This document shows, in pieces, positions 45,955 through 58,549 of a stretch of DNA of 64,000 bases. This DNA is from Formicarius rufipectus (lineage: Eukaryota > Chordata > Aves > Passeriformes > Formicariidae). The stretch covers positions 48,845-112,844 of the forward strand of contig VXAU01000943.1 of NCBI GenBank assembly GCA_013399695.1, in the 5' to 3' direction. A model generated the notes under the pieces. The model did not search any database. It saw only the letters and a list, made by a program, of their open reading frames with translations, and was not told where the DNA came from. A program made the translations under genes and the position numbers. The first letter of the stretch is position 1. Each line of letters opens with the position of its first letter.

Positions 45955-46190
45955 ATGCTGTTACATCTGCCAAATGTGGGGATTATAAATAGTGCAAAGG
46001 GCCAACATCTCATTTATTTTTGGTTGGCCCAGGGTATAGCCCAACCATTCTGATGAAGCAACTTTTATTCCAACGCTCTGGATAAAAATGGGGAGGAGGG
46101 GCGGTCAGTTGTACCACACACTCAGTATTGCTGATGTTTTAAACTTTTAATTTAAAATGAAGTTGGGTATTACAAACAGCAGATCACTGA
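45955..46190. promoter_or_regulatory. Candidate conserved element with competing stem-loops
   Basis: GGGCCAAC (45999-46006) is the exact reverse complement of GTTGGCCC (46023-46030), giving an 8-base stem with a 16-base loop. The overlapping GGTTGG (46022-46027) can pair instead with CCAACC (46041-46046), so two mutually exclusive stems share one arm. The surrounding sequence is repeat-free, with an AT-rich GATTATAAATAG before and a GGGGAGGAGGGGCGG G-rich run near 46090-46104 after it. It could be regulatory DNA. I have no evidence that it is transcribed. Confidence 0.3.
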
Positions 46191-46777
46191 TCAGCAGATA
46201 AAAATGCATGTCCTTAATTTGTTGCCCTGAAAATGAAGTAAACAGAGGACTGTTCTGCTGCTCCTTTGTTGTTTCTTGCTCAATAAACTATGAAAAAAAG
46301 TGGTTACATGCTATGAGTCTATCAAACTACAGTGTTCACTGGGATGCTCTCTGCATCTTGTGGTGTTTCTCAGTTGAGACTTTTTACCTGGAATTTGTGA
46401 TTTATTACAATAGTGGGCAACGATAAAATAAGCCGATACTAACATGAAAACTAGGCTGTAATTTCTGAAAAACTGTAAAGGATTTAGGTCATTCTTGTTG
46501 GCAGATATGTAACTCTGAAGAAACAAACTTAGATATCCTACTTACTGGGATTTGCCACTGAGTACCTGGTGGGTAAGTGTCTGTAGTGAAACATTAACCC
46601 CTCCTCAGCCCTGCCCACCTTGCTAAAGCCAGATAAAAACTGGAGTGAAGTTGATTGACTCCCTTAAAGAATTGTTTCTCTTGTAAATATGAGAAAATAT
46701 GATGTATCCTGAATATGATTTAAATCTTAAATTTATAGAAAGAGGCTTTGCTTCAATCTGATGCTTCACTCAAGTAG
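46191..46777. other. Noncoding stretch
   Basis: No supported feature. Confidence 0.4.
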
Positions 46778-46850
46778 TTGTTTTTTATTTTGTTTTGGGT
46801 TTTTTTTGTTTGTTTGTTTGGTTTTTGTTTTGTTTTGTTTGTTTTTTTCC
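46778..46850. repeat. GTTT/GTTTT low-complexity tract
   Basis: Irregular GTTTT, GTTT and T-run units on the plus strand, ending before CC. Confidence 0.88.
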
Positions 46851-47859
46851 ATTATCCAAATTAGTGAAAACTTGAAGAGTTGGCTGATAATCTGGCTTTT
46901 TAAGTAAATACCTTTGTTTGGCTTTAACAGAGGTCAGCTGTCTTGTCATTCTAGTTTCTGGACTTGTTTGTTGTTGATGCTGCTTTCTGTCTGTGACCTA
47001 AGGAACACCTTTCCATTTCTGGAAATACTGAAGAAATCAATTACTCACATGCAGAACATTTAATGCATTGCAAGTCTTAGCTTTGGAAGTAAAACTTTTG
47101 TAGTTCACAAGGAAAATTAGTTTTACAATTTCCTACTTTTACTGTCTGTTTCATTGCCTAAGAAGTGCCTATGTAGTGCCCATGTGCACATGCAGAAGGA
47201 CACAGACCTTCGGTTATCTGTGTTTTCTTGGTCAGACTCTGCTGCTTTGACAAGCCTAACCCTGAAAATTGACACTGTAAGAAGCTGCATACCCTGTACA
47301 CTTAAGAACTCATTTTTAGCACAGCTGAATACTTTGACTTTTTATAACATTCAGCTCTTACTTATTAAGCAATTTGTTTTTCTGTTAAGGCTGGCACCAG
47401 GTGTTAATGATAAAAGCAGACTAAAAGCAGCAATCAAAGAAACATAGGTGTGTGTATCTTAAGCAGCAACTTTGTTTTCTGGAAAAATGATACGGCTTTG
47501 TAATAGTAGATTTAGCGTGTCTGTTCAGTAAAACAAAGTGACTCCTGCAGTGAAAAGTCCTCTAATGGAAATAAATGTTGTTTGTTCTTGAGGGCTCTCT
47601 GTTTTTCATTGTCAGAATGAAACTACTTGTTGAGATATCCAGGCTGGGTGGTACTTTTGAGCTCCTTCTGAGTGCATATTTGTTACTGGGGGAAAGGAGG
47701 ACAAGAAGGAAATAGGAGTCTGCTTAATAAGAATGTTCATTTTCTCAGTGAGGCTTTTCTGTTGAAGTGTTGGAGGTTGAGCTATTCAGACCTTGACAGG
47801 TTATATATCCCCTCAGCTCCCATTTAATTAATGGAAAAGAGCTCTTAACAATATTTTGG
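46851..47859. other. Noncoding stretch
   Basis: A 97-codon frame (47154-47447) has no domain or splice support. Nothing else is seen. Confidence 0.4.
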
Positions 47860-48075
47860 TTTAAGAATCTTCACAAGAGGTGGCGGAAGCTGAGCCTATT
47901 ATCCACGTTATCTTGTCTGTAATCTTTTATCTCATCTGCTTATCAAGTGCAGATTCAGTGCTTCATCATTCCCTTTGCTGCATGTTACTGACCCACAGGG
48001 TCTGCTTTAGTCGTGATATGGGTCAATCAGTCATGGGATGGATTGCTGACTACACTGCAGGAGGTTGAAATGTTT
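47860..48075. promoter_or_regulatory. Possible conserved noncoding element
   Basis: Repeat-free, compositionally balanced sequence with TTATCTTGTC-type and CTTATCAAG GATA-like words. The CpG-bearing GTGGCGGAAGC and TAGTCGTGATATGGG are followed by GTCAATCAGTCATGGGATGG near 48022. The texture resembles vertebrate conserved noncoding DNA. Weak. Confidence 0.25.
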
Positions 48076-51000
48076 CCCAGGGTTCATTGGTAGGATGAGA
48101 GAAAGAAGGCAAGGGAGGTCTAAGGTAACACACATTAGTGCAGGATTTCACTCAAAGGGGTATTTTAATTTAAATACCTCTATTAAGAGTTTAATAGAGT
48201 TGTAGCTTCTATCCCCATTGTGCTGACATGAAACTATTTTTCTCCCTGTCTCTTCACAGAGACCCTGTTTACACTCACTTCCATCATTTCTTTTTTTCCT
48301 TGGATTAATAGAGATACACTTGAGTTGCTGCATATGTCTTTTAGGAATTAAAATCATAATAGGAAATATTTTTGCTTTCCAAGGTAAGGGTGTAAAATAG
48401 TAATGCTTGAAAATGAAAGAGGAATTTGAAGTCTTCAAGGACAATTCTGTGAGAGCAAGCAGTATACAAAGTTGTGAGTACTTGTAGGAATGCAGTGAAC
48501 ATAGTAGAGACAAAAGGAATGAATAAACATTCCTAATGTTTCAGAAAATATAGTCAGTCATCTCTTGTTGAAAAGAAACCTGAACTTAAATTGGGCTTTA
48601 CTGTAGAGTAGATAGCTGAAATAATAGGTACTTCAGCAAACACTGCTTTGAGGTAAGGGTGAGATTGTCAACATTTGTCTCTACACTTTCATAGTAAGAC
48701 ATATAAATTATGGTAAAGAAGTGGAAACGACCTAGTAAAGAAGAGCAGCAAATTGTCCCAGAATGCAATGTTACTGTAAGTGGGTTAAAATAATTCTTCA
48801 GATTAATGTCCTACTATGTTCATGCTTTCTCAAGGCCAAATCTAAGATTCCTGTTCAGAAAAGTTTTTCATATGTTCACTGTAAATAGCAATGACTTCTG
48901 TATCAAAGAAATAATGATTGTATCCTTAGCATCCCCTCCAAGCAGAACCTGTCTGTAAGACCCCAGGCATTAATTGGCAGTCTGGCTCAAATGAATAAAC
49001 AAATTCCTAAATGCTAGTACATTCAGTTACTGCTTTCAAAGTTTATTTTAGCTGTTGGATAATGTCATACACAAACATTAGGCTTATGCATACACCCATG
49101 AAGTACCAATAAAAAAACAGCTGTTTTTGGGAGGCTGGATTTGGTCCTATTTCTATAACCGTTTTATTTAGATGATCTGTTGCTCTTTGTGGTAATAGTT
49201 ACACTGAGCAGCAAGCATGGAATCCAACTCCCAAGTCTCTTCCCCACTGTATGTACGCAAATTCTGAAAAATTATCAAGAATTGCATATGGGATCCCAAG
49301 TCATTTGCTTCTGCACTGGCCTATGTATCTATGCCGTGTTTCCATATGATCAGGTAGAACATAGACTAGAGTCGGGGCTTACTCCATGTTAGCCAGTCCT
49401 CTGCCTTGTTTGACAGGTTATCAAATACATAACCTTTAGGAGAATCTGTTCATGCTGTAAGTTTGGTGAGTATTGATACTACTAAATCCTAGTGTCCCTG
49501 GCATACTGAGAAATAGGAAATACAGACCGAAGTCCTCTTCTGCCTCAGGAGGGAAACGAGGGTCGCTCCTTTTTTTAAGCAGAGAAATAGTGGGGCAAGT
49601 TGTTATATAGACTCAGGTCTGGACTGTTAACATGGAGTAACACTCAAGGAGGGTTTGTGAAGTTGTGAACAAAATAAAGAATTGTTTTTAAGACCTACAA
49701 GTGATGTTGAAAGTCCAGGTATCCTGTGGTTGTAGGCATTTATTATTTTGTTTTATATCTCTCTGTAGCATTTGTTAGCTCTTTACTCATCTTCTTTTTC
49801 TTTCTGACATTAGAATTTTGTCTTCTAACAGAAGTTATGCATGTACTGTGTGAATGGCCATATGCATGTAAACTAAAACACCAATAATTCTTGAATCCCC
49901 TGTGCAAAGCCAAACCTGTGCAGTTAGCACTATAGCTCAGCTCCAGCTGGCAAAAATGCCTGTATTTATGTTAATTCATGCCATATGTTAGATTTCCTAT
50001 TTTCCAGCTTTATGTTGTGTCTTTAGTAACTCCTGACTCTCTTCAGTCCATAAATAAAAGGCTGTCCTTCCTTCTGTAGACAGGAGCACCAGTTATGAAT
50101 TTCAATAGCTGAATCCTGCAAATCGATTTTAGACAAATAGATTTTCAATAATTGACTAACAAAACATGCTTATTTTGTTTCACTGTATTGTTGCATACAT
50201 TGGCTCCATCGTTAAGTAGGACTTAGCCTGTGGTGTTGAAACTCCTACTGACAAATTTGCAAGTGCAACTTTATTGAGCTGTTTTTTAGTGTAGCCTGAA
50301 GTGCATTTTATTCTTGGTAGATCTGTTAATTTGCTGTCTCTTTCTTTTCTATATGGAGCTCTATGTCATGATTGCCTTCCACTTCTGTAAGACTGTAGTT
50401 CTGCAAAGGAGACAAAGGCCAAGACCTTGTCCACTCCACCAGGTTTTCACTGATCTCCATGGTATCCCATGTATGAATGAGGATCTGTCTGACTCCTTTA
50501 CAGAATCAGAGATGGACCTTCCCCTTGGAATATTATTTGGACATTGTGACTGTTTCTTTTCTAGAATGACAGATCAGAGGCTGCCTTTGCAGCTGATCTA
50601 TAAGTAGCTCCATAGGTCCCGTACAGAACATTGCAGTGTGGTATCTTATATGCTGTGATCATATAGGAAGCATTATCACTTCCACAATCTAAACTGCTAC
50701 ATATATTAATGATAGTTTCAGAGTTTTAAAAGCTGCCTCTGCAATGGGGATGTGTGTGTATATATTTATGTTAAAAATATTAGAAATAGAATTCACAAGG
50801 TATTTACAGACTTGCCTTTGATGTGCAAATGACTTCTTATACTTTAGGAAATGAATATATTAATTTGATTATTTTCTTACCTTATTTAAATCTTACAAAA
50901 TGTCACCTGCCATTCAACTTCCACGCCAGTTATAACAAAACAACGAACATTAGAAAGAGATGAAGCATTAATTTCATCCTAATCACAAGGCAGATATGAC

Positions 51001-53560
51001 AGGTCTCAGTTTATGCACACAGACATTGCTGAGTGAGCTGAAAATATGGAGGTATTTTACTCTCCTCTTCACGAAACTCCTTAGAATAAAACCTTTGGTC
51101 TTAAATGTGTAAATGAAAATGCTTGTTCCTGTGTCATGGAAACAAACATAGGGTTCTATAAATCTTCTTGTGAGACTGTGAACTAGATTTGAGTTCTTTA
51201 GAGGTAAAGCAAAATAGAAATGAAGTACAGAATATCTGGACAGTGTGGGAGCTTGAAGGAGGGGGTTGGTTTGTTTTGTTTGATTTGCTGCAGTCTTTTA
51301 GAAATTTTGTGTCTGAAGCCTGATGCCTATTAAGAAAAAAATAAATTTCTTCATGCCTTCATTATATAGAAAAGCAAAATATTGTATCCTCATGCCTTCC
51401 CTGGGGCATCCAGTGGATAGCTTGTCAGTTCCATTACTGCAGGAAGGCTTATTCCAGCAGTCATTAGCTATCCCTCATGCTTTGCTGTAGAATTCTGTTT
51501 AAAATCTGTTGAATTCAGCATCTTCTGTGAGAAAACCTTATTTTTAAGTGTTAGTTCAATATTTAGAGCTTAAAGATCAGGATTCCATTTTCCGTATACA
51601 TTTGAGACAGGGCAGGTAAACCGTTTTATGCCAAAATCTTAGTTGCTGTGGCATAGATAATTACAGCCTTTCTAGGAGTTTTGTGAAACACAATGATTTT
51701 TAATGTTTTCAAACGTTTACTGTCTTCAAGTGAGGTACAATTCTAGTTCAATAGTATTATTGTGATGTATTCTTTACTCGATGGAAGACTTATGAAGACA
51801 TGGTGTTTGGCCTCACTACTATCTCTTGTTGAAGACATTTGCATCTCCAAATGTTTCCTGAGGCTGGCAAAGTACAACATGAATTAGCATTTAAGCTTCA
51901 TACATATGCATGCAGATTTCTGACCACATGTCAAACATAGGTGCTGATTGAAACAATCTCAGATTTTAGCTTGACAAAATGATTATGTATTATTTTTTTT
52001 TGGAACAACTTACTTATATCACAGAAAATATGAGACAAGTTAGAATGACCTTGAGTTGAAAAAATGTAATGTTTTCTTAGTTAAATATGCATTTGAAAAA
52101 GTGTATTTTAAAAACTCTGCCATATGAAAGTAATGTCTACCTAGATTAATAGTTTTATTATTAATGGCTTTATACTATATTATATCATTTAATTGATGTT
52201 TATAAATAGCTTCCTTCCCCGTGGTTATGAAATATAACATTTACCAAACTTCTTCTTTGATGGAATTTACATATGGCACATCATGATGATTAAAAGCCAG
52301 CCGTCTTTTCACAGCATGGCAAGAAATAGGATTTGATTTATCTTCATTGCTTGCCTACCACTTGCTGTGACTGTACTTTTGAAATTTTAATATTCTCATT
52401 TCTCAAAAGGAGCTTGTTATGTAAAGTATTATGTAAATATCTTTTATGCTTTATTTTTTGGCTTTCTATGTAAAAAATAGTAATTTTAATGTGATGAGCA
52501 AACAAAGCAAGGAAGGTGAGTATGAAAAGTCTTCTTAGCCAAAGAGATTTTTTTGTCAAAAGCAGCAGATTTATACTTCTAAATCTAGAAAGATTTAAGT
52601 CCAGTGTAATGTGAACTGTGTGTATCGAGCCCCTTTTGTCTGAACTGTTTAGCAATAGTTGGTGAATGGCTAGGAATCTGTCACTTTTAGATTTCCAGTC
52701 CTAACCTTTTATAGATTACTGCAGTCACAGTATGCTTTTCTCAGACAAACAAGAGGGCACAGAGACGCCTTTTGTGTGTGGGCAGACAGATCCCTTTTCC
52801 TGCCCTCCTTCTTCACACTCTCCCCTCTTGAAATGCCTCCCCAGTAGCAAATGTGGCAAGGTCCAGACCTCTGGCTACTCAGGCTGTGTTGTGATAATCT
52901 CTATGGGATGGAGATGCAGCAGCATGCTTCTGCTACACCCAAGTGCATGTCAAAAGAGGAGGGTTTGTCTATTCCTTTTGCATCTGCTCAGATTTTAACA
53001 CTCTCTCTTTTAATGCTGGCCTTCCCAGCACAAGAGATTTGATCAAGGTGTTCTTCAAAATTCAGCGCCATGCTGAGAAAGTCTAGTATAAACCTGTTGT
53101 CTGTCACCTCCTAATTCTTTTTAAGCAATTAAGCACCTGCTGATTTACTGAGCATACACTAGGATTTTTACTTTGATTTTCCTCCATATTTTAGCCTAGT
53201 TCTTTTCCTTTTTTTTTTTTTTCCTGTTGTTCAGTTCAACAAGGGAACCAAAACTACTTTGTCTGTCCTCCTTTTCCCTCCTTGTGAGACAGCCTGTGCC
53301 CACTAAACATCTGTTTCTTACAAGAATTAAAATAAGGATAAATTAAATGTGGTTTCAGTGTTGTGGTTTAGAAAACTGAATAAAAAACTAAATAACAGAT
53401 TCAAACAGAATATTGTCTAAAACTATGCACAAAAGAGAGAATTAACTAAAGCCTGTACCAAAGGTTTGAAACAGGAGGTGCACAGTGTGTGGCTCATATC
53501 AAATGCAGTAAGCCCCACAGGTAGACTGGGATTTATTCTTTTTAATTGGGTGGTGGGGCT
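48076..53560. other. Noncoding stretch
   Basis: About 5.5 kb with no recognised gene or transposon. It has T-runs near 51991 and 53211-53222, and chance frames of up to about 121 codons (minus, 48148-48513) without domains. Short complex patches at about 51400-51480 and 51850-51930 look regulatory, but not strongly enough to list. Confidence 0.4.
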
Positions 53561-53690
53561 TTAGTTTTGTTTGGTTGATTGGTTTTGTTTGTTTTTTTGT
53601 CTTGTTTTGTTTGGGGTTTTTTGTCTTTTTTTGTTTTGTTTTGGTTTTTTTTTGTTTTTGTTTTTTTTTAATTTGTTTTGTTTTCTGGTG
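53561..53690. repeat. Long T/G-rich low-complexity tract
   Basis: About 130 bases of GTTTT, GGTTT, TGTC and T-run units on the plus strand, one of the longest such tracts in the window. Confidence 0.88.
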
Positions 53691-55339
53691 ATGGTGGTTT
53701 TAAAGAAAATGCACCATTTCCCTTGCTAATCTATCTACCTCCTAAAAATTTGCAAGGCATTTAATGTCCATGGCAAGAAGGAATAAGTACACCAACAGCA
53801 AATGAGACATACACATATATGTATGACAGTTTCGACTGGTGAATGTGAAGAAATACTGTCTTCAGTACAAAACAGTCCTACTCTATTAGAAAAGAAGGGG
53901 AAGCAATCATATCTCTCTCTCCTAATTTTTAATAGAATCTTTCATACACTTGTCAGTTTTCTTTGTCAGTTGTTAGAAATTAGTATGTCAAAATGAGTAA
54001 TTATCAGTTCTAAAAATAACAGATAAAATCATTCCAGAAGTGGAACCCTGCTGGGGCTGTGAAGCTGGTTAAGACGGGATTTTTCTTGGAATACTCTCAG
54101 GCTCTGCCCCATGAGGTGTTGTACATCTTTAAATCCTTTTGGATCTGAATGGTAAAAAGGATTAAATGTGCTGCAAGGCAGAGTAAATGACTTCCTGTCT
54201 CAGGAAGAATAAACATAGAAAACTAGTGCAAAATGTATTTTTCTTGCTCTGTGCATTGTTATAAATGCTATTTGTTGTGATAAACAATATATACAAGTGG
54301 ATTGTAACCACATTACCTCGACTGAAACTTGTTTGCTAGCTATAGGAGGGAAAAAAAAATGAGGATTAGGTATGACTCCTTGGGATTTAGTTTATAAACT
54401 GTAAACTGTAGCAAATCTCCATTTAAATAAATCTGGAAGAAAGCATGACACTGAAGAGTTTCAAATTCAGAAGTCTCTCACTTGCTAGCTGGGTCTGCAG
54501 TAATAAACTTATGCTGTTTGCAGAAGAACTATTAAGCAACAGGCTGCTCTGTCTGGAGTACAGAAGGCTTCCAATCCCTAACATGGTGATTTCAGACACT
54601 TTGGATTATTTTTTTTCTTTATCTTTTCAATTACACAGTGGTATAGAAGTCTGTAATTAACCAAGAACATAAGAGGTAAACTATTCAGAGAATTAAGCTA
54701 CTAAATAGATTGTCATTGTCTTTAATGCACTTTCAAATCACAGTGAAGGGTTCATCAAGGTGTTTGTCGTATAATGGTGAATTATGTGATAGGTGTCCTC
54801 AAAATAATTTTTTGTACCCAAAGGAGAATAAAGCAGTATAAATTTGTTACAGTTGGTCTTTTGTAGCCTCTAAAGAGTATTGTAACAAAGAGAAGTGTCC
54901 ACTATAGTTTTATGAGATGATTTTTAAGGTGCTGAACTGATAAAATTCAATTTCTGTGCAGGTGTTTCCAAAGTTGTTATGTAATCCTAACATTTAAGCT
55001 GGGATAAATATTTTTATTCTAATCATACATTCATTTTTGTTGAAACATAAAAATGAGCTTATCTTTGTCTTGCAGAACAGTATAATTTTTATTTACCAGT
55101 ACTGAGAAATGCTGTAATTATGCATGTGAAGATTAAGACACTGATGAAAAATGAGGGGGCCTTTTCATTGCATGTGCCAGGTAGGGCACAAGCTGCACAA
55201 CTGTGCTCGTGTTGTTCCACTGCTGATCTCAGACATCCCCTGTTCTAATACAGACTTTTTGTGCCTGCTTGCCTTATCTTCTACTGAAGAAGTAGTGGGT
55301 GCTGCAGTGTGTCTGATAATTTTGTGCCTCTGTACACAG
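53691..55339. other. Noncoding stretch
   Basis: AT-rich unique-looking DNA with no supported feature. Confidence 0.4.
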
Positions 55340-55434
55340 GAAACAATAAAGTGTGTATGTGGTCTCACAATGGCAGGAATAGCAACAAGCAGATGGCTTA
55401 GTTTATCCCTGCAGTGGCTGCCCAATGAGAAGAA
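55340..55434 (+). other. Weak candidate exon bounded by splice-like sites
   Basis: A pyrimidine-leaning acceptor, TGCCTCTGTACACAG, ends near 55339 and a strong donor-like GTGAGT begins near 55435. The roughly 95-base interval is open in one plus-strand frame that extends from 55151. The minus strand is open over the same stretch (55165-55461), which weakens the coding argument. The translated piece matches nothing I know. It may be a chance pairing of splice-like words. Confidence 0.12.
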
Positions 55435-57434
55435 GTGAGTTATATTTTGTATTGTTTTCATGAATCTTTCTCTGTGCTTATTCGTGATGTGACTACGTTC
55501 AGAATAGCAGGAGGAAAATGTGTATAAACCAAGCTAAAAAAAAAACAAAACAGAAAAAAACAAACAAAACACAAAACCAAAGGCAAAACAACAGCCAAAT
55601 ATATTATTTCTTATTTTGAATTGTTAAATGATTGTTAGATATGGACAGTGTTTCTCAGGACACTTGCATAATGTTATTAAAATAAAAGTGTTATCTAGAA
55701 TAGTCATGGTACAGATTCATGGTAGCTGTCAGCTATCCTGACACTTGAATGTATCCCTCACATGGAACAAGGTGGGTTTTATTTCGTTGCTTTTCATTGG
55801 GATTGAAGCATTGAGTGCTCTCACCTTACAGATAAATGATTCAATCTGAGGTGTTTATCTAAAATGAAAGTGGTTTATCCTATGGCTCAGCTTCAAGGCA
55901 CATGCATGCTGAGGAGAACCTAGAATGGTTTAAAAGTTAAAGAGGAAGGAGACTGATCCTAGTCTGGGAAGCACATGAGGTACAGCTGGAGTTGCTAGCA
56001 GTTGTGTCTAAATCAAGATCAGCTCTCCCAATTTGTTCTAACAGTTTTGTATTGGAGTCTTTGCAGTTTATGTGGATCAAAACCCCACAACTTCTGTGCA
56101 GAGCAGGGAGTGGGTTAGTCTAGCTGAAATTTTACCAGTTTAATCAAATACTTAAGCTCTGTTACATACAAAGGAAACAGAAAAGTCATATTATAGAGAA
56201 ACTCTCAATAGTAATACAAGTGAAATCATTGCATATGCTCCCTGATACCTCCTGCTTATCTCTGATGTTATACCTAACATCCAATTTCTTTCTGGGGCCT
56301 TCACAGATTCAGCAGGAATGAGGTAAGAGTGGGTTGCCACCAACATTCTAAGTTCTTTGTTAGGACAAGTATGTTATAAATGCTTTGAGGCTGATTTATC
56401 ATCTTGCTGTAATAGTCTGTTCACCTTGGTCTTTTTTCACTGATTTAAGTCCCACATTACATCACAGATGATGTGTTTCACAAACGTTGCATGCCTGTTC
56501 ATTTTTGTCTTATGATCCAGCTCCCAGGGTCACATTCCTTCATGACCAGTAGTTGACTACTGAAGATTTCTCTCAGTCCTTGGAATTCTCTCTGTACTTT
56601 GAAAACCTCTGCTGCCATTTCATGCCTGCACTCCTCTATCTGCATTTGTATGCTAGATTCAGAGATACTTTGCTAGATAACATCTTGCTACTATTTTGCA
56701 TTGGTTATAAAAATATGTCAAGATTCTAAGTAACAGTCAGGTTTACACCACACCATTGTACAAAGCTAAACGAAATCAAGTCAGGTTGGAGCTACTTGTT
56801 AATTTGACAGTTGCTGTTATAGCTTATTATGCTAAGATAATGCTCTAGGCCAGCCTAAAACAAGCCTAGGCAAAAGCTCACATGTTCCTGTCTTGAGGCT
56901 TTGCAGGGTCACCCAGCAGTGGTGACAACTTTGCTGTGTTAGGGAGTTGCAGGGCAGCTTTGTGGCTTGAAGCCAGTGTTGCCATTCAGTATTACTATTT
57001 ACATGATTTTATAATGAAATTGTAATTAGATTTTTTTTCCTTCCCTCTGTCTGTAATTTTTGACATTGCTTTTCTATATTTAGAATTCCAGATAGAATTA
57101 GGATTGTTCCCATCCTATGCTGTAAGCACTAGATAGGAAGTCAACCCAAGGATTATGTCTGCTGCATCTTAAATATTTTGGGGGTTAGTTTAGTTTTGCT
57201 TTACCTCAGATGGACAGATTAGCAGCTAAATCATGGTAGTAATAGTTTGAAAAGGTAGTCCCTCCATGGAGCCTGAAAGAAATAATAATATTGGAGGTAG
57301 TCACAGTTTCCTTCCAGTTGCATCAAGATGACTGTCAGTCTGACCGCAGCCCTCCTTCTTCCCCCCCCAAAAAAGACCATAAACTTCCTCTGTGGAAGTT
57401 CCTCTGACATGCTTATCAAAAATACCCAGAGAAA
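55435..57434. other. Noncoding stretch
   Basis: It includes the A/C-rich tract listed separately. No gene or transposon is recognised. Confidence 0.4.
55535..55598. repeat. A/C-rich (AAAAC)n-like tract
   Basis: Irregular AAAC, AAAAC and AAAACC units on the plus strand. Confidence 0.85.
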
Positions 57435-57850
57435 ATCCTAAACCCAGCTTTCATTAACACAAAGTTGCCCAATTATGTGCCATTTATAGGATGTGTAGTT
57501 CAATAAAACTCAATCTGAGATGAAAAGAAAAAGGCAAAAGGTCTTTATAACTTTAATCCTGTGCCTGTTGAAGTTAATAGGAAACATCTGTGAGCAATGT
57601 CCGTGTGAGGCATTCTAGTTCAGCCTCATGGGGGGATTTCCAAGGATTTTGAGAAGTTGATGTGATATAAAACACCTGAGAGGGCTGTTTCCTTGGGCTG
57701 AGCACCTTGCAATGGTCAGTACAAAGAGGTGTGCCCCCCAAGAGAGGCTCATTAGCTCTCTTTCGCAGCTTCTTTGAGTATGATGGGACGGAGGTTTAGC
57801 CAGTTGTTCTCTTAAAGGATTTTTTTTGGAATTAATCAGTGTGTTCTGGA
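57435..57850. promoter_or_regulatory. Candidate conserved noncoding element
   Basis: Repeat-free sequence with TTGCCCAATTATGTGCCATTT and TCAATAAAACTCAATCTGAG early on. A second half has GGGCTGAGCACCTTGC, GAGAGGCTCATTAGCTCTC (an imperfect inverted repeat near 57742-57760) and TTTCGCAGC. Base use is balanced and a few CpG survive. This is a candidate from texture only. Confidence 0.25.
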
Positions 57851-58549
57851 GACATAATTCCTGGTAAGTGAAATTGTCAGTTTTGGTGGATTATGTGCTT
57901 ATGGGTAAGGAAACTGTAAAATAGGAAAAAATCTTGGAAAATATCTTTTCTGGGGAGTGGGCTGGAAATGAAAGGTGACTGGGGAAGGAATTTAACATAG
58001 AGCAGTTCTAAAATGGAGGAATATTAAAATAATGAGGCCTTAAGAAAAAAATAATAGTGTTAAAATTACATTTTATGGTACAGATATTTAGGTGCTGAAT
58101 GATGATTTGTTGGTACCTTAGGAAATTGGAAGATTTGGAAAGAAAAGGAAGTTGTTTGTTTTATTTTTGTGTTGTTTGGGTTTTGTTTTGTGTTTTTTTT
58201 CCATATTATTAAAAGTGTTACAATTTGTTGCTATAGGGTGTTGTGGATGGCCAAAATCTGGATGCATTGGGGAAAAGATATAAAACAGATAATGGAAAGA
58301 AAAACTCATCAAGGGTTTCTCAGCCTAAAAATAAAAGGTGCCCTTTCTTCTGGGAAATGCTTAGTGTGATAAATGAATCAGTTGCTTTAGCAGTTTTTAA
58401 CATTTATTTGAATAAAAATAAACAAACAGCACTGGGCACTCTGAGAGTCACTGCTCCACCAAGATATGTGTTGGTTAACTCATGGTTTCAGTTTATATTC
58501 ACTATTCTAATACATATTCATGACTATTCTTAAGAAAAGGTTGGATTAT
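57851..58549. other. Noncoding stretch with a T/G tract
   Basis: A GTTT/GTTTT tract at 58151-58200; otherwise unrecognised. Short frames at 58169-58533 carry no domain. Confidence 0.45.

Noticed and set aside
48376..48390. Another AG/GTAAG word after a pyrimidine stretch
   Set aside because: Weaker tract than the 36.7 kb site and no second donor nearby, so it is kept only as a sign that such words occur by chance.
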